A stretch of 11,386 nucleotides of DNA from Alphaproteobacteria bacterium (GTDB lineage Bacteria > Pseudomonadota > Alphaproteobacteria > UBA8366), in the NCBI GenBank assembly GCA_029861675.1, contig JAOTYV010000145.1, positions 1-11,386 of the forward strand. The letters are read 5' to 3'. Below the pieces are notes generated by a model. It was not told the DNA's origin and searched no databases. It saw nothing but the letters and a program-made list of their open reading frames with translations. Below, piece after piece: positions 5,828 to 11,386 of this stretch. Made by a program: the position numbers and the translations under genes. Numbering within the stretch: the stretch's first letter is position 1; each line of letters opens with the position of its first letter.

Positions 5828-6640
5828 ATGACGGAAAACGACAAGGTGTTTGCCGGGTCGATACCGGAGATTTACGACGCCTATTTGGTACCTTTGATCT
5901 TCGAGTCCTACGCGAAGGACCTTGCCAAACGCATCGCCGCCCTGACACCGAAGACGGTTCTGGAAACGGCGGCGGGCAGCGGCGTCGTTGCCCGCGCGTT
6001 GGCCCCCCGCCTTGCGCCCGACGCCCGCTACATCGTGACGGACCTCAACCAGCCGATGCTCGATCATGCCGCAAGCAAGCAAATGTCGGACAACCGCATT
6101 TCTTGGCGGCAGGCCGATGCCCTGGATCTGCCGTTCGATGACGCATCATTCGACGCCGCGGTTTGCCAATTCGGCGTCATGTTTTTTCCGGATAAGGTCG
6201 CTGGCTTCGCCGAGGCGCGACGAGTGCTCAAGCCGGGCGGTAGCTTCATCTTCAACGTCTGGGATCATATCGGCGCAAACGACTTCGCCGATGTCGTGAC
6301 CGAGGCGGCAGCGGATGTGTTCCAGGACGACCCGCCGCGTTTTCTCGCCCGAACGCCGCACGGCTATCACGACGTTGAAGTGATCCAAGGTGCATTAGCC
6401 GAGGCCGGATTTTCGCAAGTGTCCGTTACCACTCGGGAGGAAACCAGCGCCGCCCCGTCTCCCCGTCATCCTGCCATTGCATTTTGCCAGGGCACCCCCT
6501 TGCGAAACGAAATCGAGGCGCGCGACGCAAGTCTTCTCGACCATGTCACGGAGCGGGCGACAGAAGCGATCGCCGCACGGTTTGGCAATGGGCCGGTCAC
6601 CGGCAAGATTCGCGGCCATATCGTGACTGCCGTGCGCTGA
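5828..6640 (+). CDS. Class I SAM-dependent methyltransferase (UbiE-like)
   Basis: This 270-residue protein has the class I methyltransferase motifs in order: SAM-binding motif I VLETAAGSGVVAR at 44-56, the acidic residue of the next strand at D72 (TDLNQPMLDHA), QADALDLPFDDASFDAAV at 95-112, and the post-motif ARRVLKPGGSFIFNVWD at 130-146. This matches Methyltransf_11/UbiE-type enzymes, which methylate small molecules or quinone precursors; the substrate cannot be inferred. ATG at 5828 is chosen because GGGG sits 6 bases upstream; ATG at 5816 is in frame, but the frame farther upstream is not coding. No metabolic partner is adjacent. It converges on the VOC gene with 47 bases between, and no strong terminator hairpin is visible. 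Confidence 0.85.
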   Translation: MTENDKVFAGSIPEIYDAYLVPLIFESYAKDLAKRIAALTPKTVLETAAGSGVVARALAPRLAPDARYIVTDLNQPMLDHAASKQMSDNRISWRQADALDLPFDDASFDAAVCQFGVMFFPDKVAGFAEARRVLKPGGSFIFNVWDHIGANDFADVVTEAAADVFQDDPPRFLARTPHGYHDVEVIQGALAEAGFSQVSVTTREETSAAPSPRHPAIAFCQGTPLRNEIEARDASLLDHVTERATEAIAARFGNGPVTGKIRGHIVTAVR

Positions 6641-6687
6641 GATTTCGCCCCTACGAGTTTGCCCGAAACGCCGACCGGCGGTGTGCC

Positions 6688-7329
6688 CTAAAGCCGGCCT
6701 TCCCGCACCATGCGGCGCACTTCCTCCCGGTCGATCAGCACGGTGTCCGGCACACCGGACTCATACAGCGCCAGCATCCTGTCCGGGTCGAAGAGGCCTT
6801 CGTTCATCTCGCCGAAATACTCGGACCACTGATAGTGGCGCTTGTAGTCCTGGGTCTGGCGCGGCGTGTAGTTGTCCATCATCGTCTCGACCGTGTTGCC
6901 GTCCGGATCGCGGTAATAGAAGGCGGTGGAATTGCCGTGGTTGACGCACCGGACCGGCGCATGACCGCGTTCCTTCATGCGCCCGAAGATGTAGAGCAGC
7001 TCGCCGAGGCTGGCATAGGCGAACGCCATGTGCGACACGCCGACCGCGCGCTCCGGCTTCAGGCCCCAATCCGGCTTCCGGAAGATGACGACCCGGTGAT
7101 CGTGATCGTCATAGGAGGTGAAGGTGGCGCCGTCCGGCCGCGCGCGGATGATCTCCGCGTTGAACAGCCACTGATAGAACGCCACCATCGCATCGTAATT
7201 GACGTCCGAATAGATATGAACGTGATGCATCTCCCGCGGCGACGGCATCGCCGTCACGCTGCCCGGCGCGTCGCTGCGCACGGGCGCGACATGTTGCGGC
7301 CGGAACTGTTTGGGATCGATGGTGCTCAT
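6688..7329 (-). CDS. VOC-family protein, extradiol dioxygenase/glyoxalase-like
   Basis: This 213-residue protein has the vicinal-oxygen-chelate layout of paired beta-alpha-beta-beta-beta units. The expected metal triad is present: H36 in MHHVHIYSD, H100 in VGVSHMAFAY, and E148 in YYRDPDGNTVE. It should bind a divalent metal and act as a ring-cleaving dioxygenase, isomerase or lyase; the substrate is unknown. After residue 150 a tail rich in charged and aromatic residues extends beyond the core fold. GGAGG 5 bases before the ATG at 7329 fixes this start over an in-frame ATG at 7362. It is transcribed divergently from the Ldh gene with 197 bases between starts, so both may belong to one catabolic locus. 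Confidence 0.82.
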   Translation of the reverse strand: MSTIDPKQFRPQHVAPVRSDAPGSVTAMPSPREMHHVHIYSDVNYDAMVAFYQWLFNAEIIRARPDGATFTSYDDHDHRVVIFRKPDWGLKPERAVGVSHMAFAYASLGELLYIFGRMKERGHAPVRCVNHGNSTAFYYRDPDGNTVETMMDNYTPRQTQDYKRHYQWSEYFGEMNEGLFDPDRMLALYESGVPDTVLIDREEVRRMVREGRL

Positions 7330-7483
7330 CCAAGCCTCCGACGGTTGATTGCCGATATGCACCCCAAAACTTATCCCAATTCGGTGGCATTGGCGCGACC
7401 CGTATGACTATTGATGCCGCGACCGCGCCCTCTCCTTTCGGGGCCACCGCTTGCAGTCCGCGTGGTTATCGCCAAGACTCGAC

Positions 7484-7508
7484 GGGCGGCGGCAACAATG
7501 CGCCGCCC
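7484..7508 (+). repeat. GC-rich hairpin before the Ldh-type gene
   Basis: GGGCGGCG (7484-7491) pairs perfectly with CGCCGCCC (7501-7508) around a 9-nt loop. It ends 18 bases before the ATG at 7527. It has no U-tract, so it is not a standard terminator. It could shape the leader of this mRNA or be a chance result of high G+C. Confidence 0.35.
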
Positions 7509-7526
7509 TATTCCGCGAGCCACGCC

Positions 7527-8564
7527 ATGCCAGAGCCCTCCGCCGACCGAATCCGCCTCACCGTCGCCGAGGCGCAGACCCATTCCGAACACGCGATGCG
7601 GGGCATCGGGTTCGATGCGGAGGAAGCGCGCATCCTTGCCGACCATGTGGTGGACGCGGCGCTCTGCGGCTACGAGTATTCCGGCCTGCCGAAACTGCTC
7701 AACATCGTCGATACACCGGATTTCAAGGAACCGCGCCAACCGCTGCGGACCCTCAAGGAGACCGCCGTCTCCGCGCTGATCGACGGCGGCAACAATGTCG
7801 GCATGATCGCGATCTACCACGCGACACAGGAGGCGATCCGTCGGGCGACGCAGCACGGCATGGCGATCATCTGCCTGTCGAACAGTTGGATGAGCGGGCG
7901 CAGCGCCTATTATTGCGAGATGATCGCGCGGGCCGGCCTGATCGGCATTCACACGGTCAGCGCAAATCCGCAAGTGGCCCCCTTCGGCGGGGCCAAGCGC
8001 GCGCTCGGCACCAATCCCATCGCCTTCGGCTTTCCGGCGGACGGCGACCCGCTGATCATCGATATGGGCACCTCGGCTTTCATGGGCTCCGACCTGCAAT
8101 ATCGCGAGCGCTTGGGCGCGCCGATCCCGGACGGCGTCGCGCTCGGCCCGGACGGCAAGCCGACGACCGACGCGGGCGAAGCGCGCAAGGGAACGCTGTT
8201 GCCGTTCGGCGGACCGTCGGGCGGTTACAAAGGATTCGGAATCGCGCTCGCCATGGACGCGATGAGCGTGCTGTGCGCCGGCGCGCGCACGCCGGACGAC
8301 GTGCGCGGCTATCTGATCATCGCCTTCAAACCGGACCTGTTCATTCCGCTGGAGGACTACCGGCGCGACCTGACGCAACGGATCGCCGCGATCAAGGCGA
8401 CGCCGCGGCTCGACGGCGTCGACGAAATCCGTATTCCCGGCGAACGCAGCACCCGCGCGCGGGACCAATTGCGGCGCGACGGCATCGAGATCGACCGGAA
8501 GATATACGATGCGCTCGGCCGGCTGGCCGAAGGCCGGCACAACCACGGCGCCGCTCCCGAATAG
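7527..8564 (+). CDS. Ldh-family (malate/lactate dehydrogenase type 2) oxidoreductase with altered active site
   Basis: This 345-residue protein matches PF02615, the NAD(P)-dependent 2-keto-acid/imino-acid reductase family (MDH2, ComC, YiaK, DpkA). Recognisable blocks are ADHVVDAALCG at 39-48, NNVGMIAIYHA, the nucleotide-region signature PFGGAKRALGTNPIAFGFP at 152-170, and GGPSGGYKGFGIALAMD at 228-244. Length is normal. The usual N-terminal Ser-His-Gly motif is replaced by Y51-S52-G53, and the later His-Phe-Gly region reads NSWMSGRSAYY (119-129) without His. The substrate may therefore differ or the chemistry be changed. ATG 7527 is chosen because the family homology starts just after it; 41 upstream in-frame codons look like leader sequence, and the ribosome-binding site is weak. 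It is first of four co-directional genes and probably reduces or oxidises an intermediate of the same pathway. Confidence 0.83.
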   Translation: MPEPSADRIRLTVAEAQTHSEHAMRGIGFDAEEARILADHVVDAALCGYEYSGLPKLLNIVDTPDFKEPRQPLRTLKETAVSALIDGGNNVGMIAIYHATQEAIRRATQHGMAIICLSNSWMSGRSAYYCEMIARAGLIGIHTVSANPQVAPFGGAKRALGTNPIAFGFPADGDPLIIDMGTSAFMGSDLQYRERLGAPIPDGVALGPDGKPTTDAGEARKGTLLPFGGPSGGYKGFGIALAMDAMSVLCAGARTPDDVRGYLIIAFKPDLFIPLEDYRRDLTQRIAAIKATPRLDGVDEIRIPGERSTRARDQLRRDGIEIDRKIYDALGRLAEGRHNHGAAPE

Positions 8565-8641
8565 CCGGCGCGCGATGCACCATCGGCTGAAAAGCGGCCC
8601 GGTCACGGACATGGCTTGCATCGGCGTCACGCCCTTGGCTT

Positions 8642-8685
8642 AATTCCCGCAGCATCGAGCCTCCCCAAAACAAAACGCGGGAATT
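8642..8685 (+). repeat. 9-bp inverted repeat in the leader of the solute-binding gene
   Basis: AATTCCCGC (8642-8650) and GCGGGAATT (8677-8685) form a perfect 9-bp inverted repeat with a 26-nt spacer. It ends 6 bases before the ATG at 8692. The only purine-rich, ribosome-binding-like sequence (GCGGGAA) lies in its right arm, so folding would hide it. This could be a translational control element or an operator; there is no U-tract to suggest a terminator. Confidence 0.45.
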
Positions 8686-8691
8686 GCCCCC

Positions 8692-9429
8692 ATGAACAAA
8701 CCTTCCGCCGAAGTCATTGCCCAACTGACCCCGACGGGCGCGCTGCGCGCCGGTATCAATATGTCCAACTTCCTGCTGGTCGTGGACAAGACCGCGTCCG
8801 GCGACCCGATCGGCCCGTCGCCGGCCATCGCGCAAGCCATCGCGGATGCCCTGGGTGCCCCGCTGAAACTGGTCCCCTTCGACCATCCGAGCGACGTCGC
8901 GGCGGCGGCGGGCAAGGACAAGTGGGACATCGGCAATATCGGCGCGGAGCCGCAGCGTGCCGCCGTGATGGATTTCACCGCCGCCTATGCGGAAATCGTC
9001 GCGACCTATCTCGTGCCCCCGGGGTCGCCGATCCAGTCGATCGACGAGGTCGACAAGCCCGGCAACCGGATTTCCGTGTCCAAGGGCAGCGCCTACGGGT
9101 TGTGGCTCGAGAACAACATCAAGCAGGCCGAGTTGCTCCCCATCGCCGGCGGCGACGAAGCCTTCGACCAGTTCGTCAATGACAAGATGGACGCCCTCGC
9201 CAGCCTGCGCCCGCGTCTCCTGACCGAGAAGGACAAAATGCCGGGCTCGCGCATTCTCGACGGCCAGTTCGCCGCCGTGCAACAGGCGGTCGGCGTCAAC
9301 AAGGGTAACGACGCGGCCTACGCATGGCTCAAGGATTTCGTCGAGGAAGCGAAATCCAGCGGCATGGTCGCCGGTTTCATCGAGAAATACGGGGTCGAAG
9401 GAAAACTGTCGGTCGCCGGACCGGCATAG
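8692..9429 (+). CDS. Periplasmic-binding-protein-like protein without signal peptide
   Basis: This 245-residue protein resembles family 3 solute-binding proteins (PF00497, amino-acid-type ABC transporter receptors). The first strand reads TGALRAGINMSNFLLV near 15-30, and the hallmark WDIGNIGAEPQRAAVMDFT follows, where the ligand pocket precedes FTAAYAE. Hinge strands appear later (ISVSKGSAYGLWLE). The N-terminus, MNKPSAEVIAQLTPTG, has no hydrophobic core or lipobox, so export by Sec is unlikely. No ABC permease or ATPase gene is in the window. It may be a cytosolic ligand-binding or enzyme-like member; similar signal-less proteins occur beside catabolic genes, but that is from general knowledge. 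The ATG lacks a clear ribosome-binding site; the 9-bp inverted repeat lies directly upstream. It starts 127 bases after the Ldh gene. Confidence 0.78.
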   Translation: MNKPSAEVIAQLTPTGALRAGINMSNFLLVVDKTASGDPIGPSPAIAQAIADALGAPLKLVPFDHPSDVAAAAGKDKWDIGNIGAEPQRAAVMDFTAAYAEIVATYLVPPGSPIQSIDEVDKPGNRISVSKGSAYGLWLENNIKQAELLPIAGGDEAFDQFVNDKMDALASLRPRLLTEKDKMPGSRILDGQFAAVQQAVGVNKGNDAAYAWLKDFVEEAKSSGMVAGFIEKYGVEGKLSVAGPA

Positions 9430-9522
9430 ATCCGGGCGGATACGGGTGCGGCCCCATGGCTGGCGCGGCGGCAGGGCTGTGCTACGATTTCGGACCTCAC
9501 CCCTCCACCATGCGAGGCCGCC

Positions 9523-10710
9523 ATGACCGATGCCCCCCTGCCGCTTTCCCGCCTCACCGTGCTCGACCTGACACGGGCGCGCGCCGGGCCGACGGCGGTG
9601 CGCCAGTTCGCCGACTGGGGCGCGCATGTCATCAAGATCGAGGCGCCGGGCGACGCGGACCCCCGCGGCGTCAATGCAAAGCGGCGGCTCGGCCCCGACT
9701 TCTGGAACCTGCACCGCAACAAGCGCAGCATCACGCTGAACCTGAAGACCGACGAAGCGCGCGAGATCTTCTTCAAGCTGGTGAAAACCGCCGACGTGAT
9801 CATCGAGAACTACCGCCCCGGCGTGAAGGACCGGCTCGGCATCGGCTACGCCGCCTGCAAGGCAGTCAACCCGCGCATCGTCTACGGCAGCATCTCCGGC
9901 TTCGGCCAGACCGGCCCCTATCGCGACCGGCCCGGCGTCGATCAGATCGCGCAGGGCATGGGCGGGCTGATGTCGATCACCGGTCTGCCGGGCCAGGGCC
10001 CGGTGCGCGTCGGCATCCCGATCGCCGACCTGACCACCGGCATGTATCTCGCCATCGGCCTGCTGACCGCGGTCTACGAGCGCGAGATCACCGGCGAAGG
10101 CCGCTGGGTGCACACCTCGCTGCTGGAAGCCCAGATCGCCATGCTCGATTATCAGGTCACGCGCTGGACGATGGCCAAGGAAGTGCCGCCGCAAGCCGGC
10201 AACAACCATCCCATCGCCTCGCCGGTCGGACTGTTCCCGAGCGCCGACGGCCACATCAACATCGCGGCGTCGGGCAACCACATGTACAGCAGGCTGTGCG
10301 GCGCGCTGGAGGCGCCGGAACTGCTGGAAGACCCCGACTTCGCGAACGTCGAGGACCGGGTGGCCAACCGCGAGAAGATGAACGACGCGGTCGGCGCCTA
10401 TACCAGCAAGAAACCCAGCGCCCATTGGGTCGAGCGGCTGAACGACGCGGGCGTGCCCTGCGGCCCGGTCTATACGATCGACAAGATGCTGGAGGATCGG
10501 CAGGTGCAGCATGTCGCCATGACCTGGCCGGCCGAGCACCCGACGCTGGGCCCGGTTTCGGTGAACGGCAACGCGGTCAACATCGACGGCGTGCCGAAAG
10601 GCGTGCGCAGCGTGACCCCCGACATGGGCGAATACACCGACGAGTTGCTGGCCGATCTCGGCTACGACGCCACCGCCATCGCCGCGCTGCGCGACAGCGG
10701 CGCGATCTGA
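9523..10710 (+). CDS. Family III CoA-transferase (CaiB/BaiF type)
   Basis: This 395-residue enzyme has the full CoA-transferase III (PF02515) pattern: LTVLDLTRARAGPTAVRQFADWGAHVIKIE at 11-40 (read in two parts), NKRSITLNLKT near 66-76, ADVIIENYRPGV at 90-101, GFGQTGPY at 126-133, and the catalytic aspartate at D169 in GIPIADLTTGMYLA, the same number as in formyl-CoA transferase and CaiB. It moves CoA between an acyl-CoA donor and a carboxylic acid, activating a substrate for degradation in the cytoplasm. Start: GAGG 6 bases upstream of the ATG at 9523. It is followed 19 bases later by an SDR gene and preceded by the binding-protein-like gene, which suggests one catabolic operon for an acid not identifiable here. 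Confidence 0.92.
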   Translation: MTDAPLPLSRLTVLDLTRARAGPTAVRQFADWGAHVIKIEAPGDADPRGVNAKRRLGPDFWNLHRNKRSITLNLKTDEAREIFFKLVKTADVIIENYRPGVKDRLGIGYAACKAVNPRIVYGSISGFGQTGPYRDRPGVDQIAQGMGGLMSITGLPGQGPVRVGIPIADLTTGMYLAIGLLTAVYEREITGEGRWVHTSLLEAQIAMLDYQVTRWTMAKEVPPQAGNNHPIASPVGLFPSADGHINIAASGNHMYSRLCGALEAPELLEDPDFANVEDRVANREKMNDAVGAYTSKKPSAHWVERLNDAGVPCGPVYTIDKMLEDRQVQHVAMTWPAEHPTLGPVSVNGNAVNIDGVPKGVRSVTPDMGEYTDELLADLGYDATAIAALRDSGAI

Positions 10711-10729
10711 CGACACGAGAGGAAGACAC

Positions 10730-11386
10730 ATGACCGATACCGACAAACCGCTCGGCGGGCGGGTCGCGCTGATCACCGGGGCGGTGCGCCGCTCCGGCCG
10801 CGCCACCGCGCTGGCGCTCGCCGCCGACGGCGCCGCCATCGTGATCAACTCGCGCGCGTCGAAGGACGAGGCCGAGGGGGTGGCGGCGGAAGTCGACGCC
10901 GCCGGCGGCCGCGCGCTGGTCCACCTCGCGGACGTCACCGACGAAGCGGCGGTCGACGCGATGTTCGCCCGGATCGACGATGAATTCGGCCGGCTCGACA
11001 TCCTGGTCAACAACGCCGCCGACCGTGCGCAGGTGCCGTTCGTCGAGATGACCTATGCGCAATGGCGGCACATCACGTCGATCATCTTGGACGGCGCGTT
11101 TTTGTGCAGCCGCGCCGCGCTGAAACGCATGACGGCGACCGGCTGGGGCCGGCTGATCAACCTCGGCGGCATCGGCAATCACATGGGCTTCACCGGCCGC
11201 CAGCACGTCAACACGGGCAAGGCCGGGCTCGAGGGGCTGACCCGCGGCCTCGCCATGGAATTCGCCGATCAGGGGATCACCGTGAACTGCGTCTCCCCCG
11301 GCAAGATCGGCGGCCCGCGCCCGAAATCCGCCGGCGAAATCCCGCCCGGCCTGCGCCAGAACGCGCCGCCGGTCGGCCATGCAGGC
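10730..11386 (+). CDS. SDR-family protein lacking most catalytic residues (3' end outside window)
   Basis: The first 219 residues have a classical SDR fold: a Rossmann entry TGAVRRSGRA at 16-25 in place of TGxxxGIG, the LADVTD acidic turn at 66-71, NNAA at 94-97, and a C-terminal ITVNCVSPGKI at 183-193. By alignment to the catalytic tetrad N-S-Y-K, Asn is I119, Ser is G147, Tyr is V160 (after H159) and only K164 remains. It may still bind NAD(P), but normal SDR chemistry would need other residues. The start at 10730 has AGAGGA 6 bases upstream; the gene follows the CoA-transferase by 19 bases, so they are probably co-transcribed. The frame is open to the window edge and about 30-50 residues are likely missing. 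Confidence 0.83.
   Translation, partial: MTDTDKPLGGRVALITGAVRRSGRATALALAADGAAIVINSRASKDEAEGVAAEVDAAGGRALVHLADVTDEAAVDAMFARIDDEFGRLDILVNNAADRAQVPFVEMTYAQWRHITSIILDGAFLCSRAALKRMTATGWGRLINLGGIGNHMGFTGRQHVNTGKAGLEGLTRGLAMEFADQGITVNCVSPGKIGGPRPKSAGEIPPGLRQNAPPVGHAG

Noticed and set aside
6641..6687. Possible bidirectional terminator between the converging methyltransferase and VOC genes
   Set aside because: Only a 5-bp CCGGC/GCCGG pairing without a U-tract is present, too weak to annotate.
7371..8630. Minus-strand frame of 419 codons opposite the Ldh-type gene
   Set aside because: It is antisense to a gene with full PF02615 motifs; it shows no domain of its own.
8392..11013. Very long minus-strand open frame (873 codons) opposite the right-hand cluster
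   Set aside because: It is antisense to four genes with clear family motifs and good starts. Its Arg/Ala/Asp/Gly/Val composition without domains is typical of a shadow frame in GC-rich DNA.

Overview
The window looks like chromosome of a GC-rich proteobacterium, most likely an alphaproteobacterium. The evidence is the high G+C codon use, the FNR/FixK-type box, and the dense family III CoA-transferase / short-chain dehydrogenase / Ldh-type catabolic genes. No rRNA, tRNA, CRISPR array or phage gene was seen. Families were recognised by reading motifs; no database was searched.

Layout. (1) Positions 1-127 are the right end of an IS3-family insertion sequence (transposase C-terminus plus terminal repeat). 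It cuts off a CHASE4-type sensor gene (128-469, minus) and supplies that gene's stop codon. (2) 571-1962 (minus) is an outer-membrane beta-barrel of the alginate-export type. An AT-rich leader with a candidate promoter and a 14-bp palindrome lies upstream of it. (3) 2395-3078 (minus, C-factor-like SDR) and 3114-3764 (plus, DUF924) are head to head. (4) 3797-5508 (minus) is a small probable metal/stress cassette: a membrane SHOCT-domain protein, a protein that is 25% methionine, and a short CDF-type cation transporter. An FNR/FixK box lies at class II spacing before the first gene. A leftover DUF924 C-terminal tail lies just behind this promoter, so the cassette sits between two directly repeated DUF924 3' ends. 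(5) 5828-6640 (plus) is a UbiE-like SAM methyltransferase. It converges on 6688-7329 (minus), a VOC-fold extradiol-dioxygenase/glyoxalase-like protein. (6) 7527-11386 (plus) holds four co-directional genes: Ldh-family oxidoreductase, signal-less solute-binding-like protein, CaiB/BaiF CoA-transferase, and an SDR that runs off the window.

How the genes may work together. The FNR-box cassette reads as an oxygen-responsive metal-handling unit: membrane SHOCT protein, Met-rich soluble protein, cation exporter. The right-hand cluster reads as catabolism of an unidentified organic acid through a CoA thioester. Three of its members depart from their families: the Ldh lacks the usual Ser-His-Gly motif, the binding protein has no export signal, and the SDR lacks three of the four catalytic tetrad residues. 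The CoA-transferase keeps its catalytic Asp169. The most interesting parts of the window are the Met-rich cassette between DUF924 tails and this cluster of enzyme-like proteins with altered active sites.
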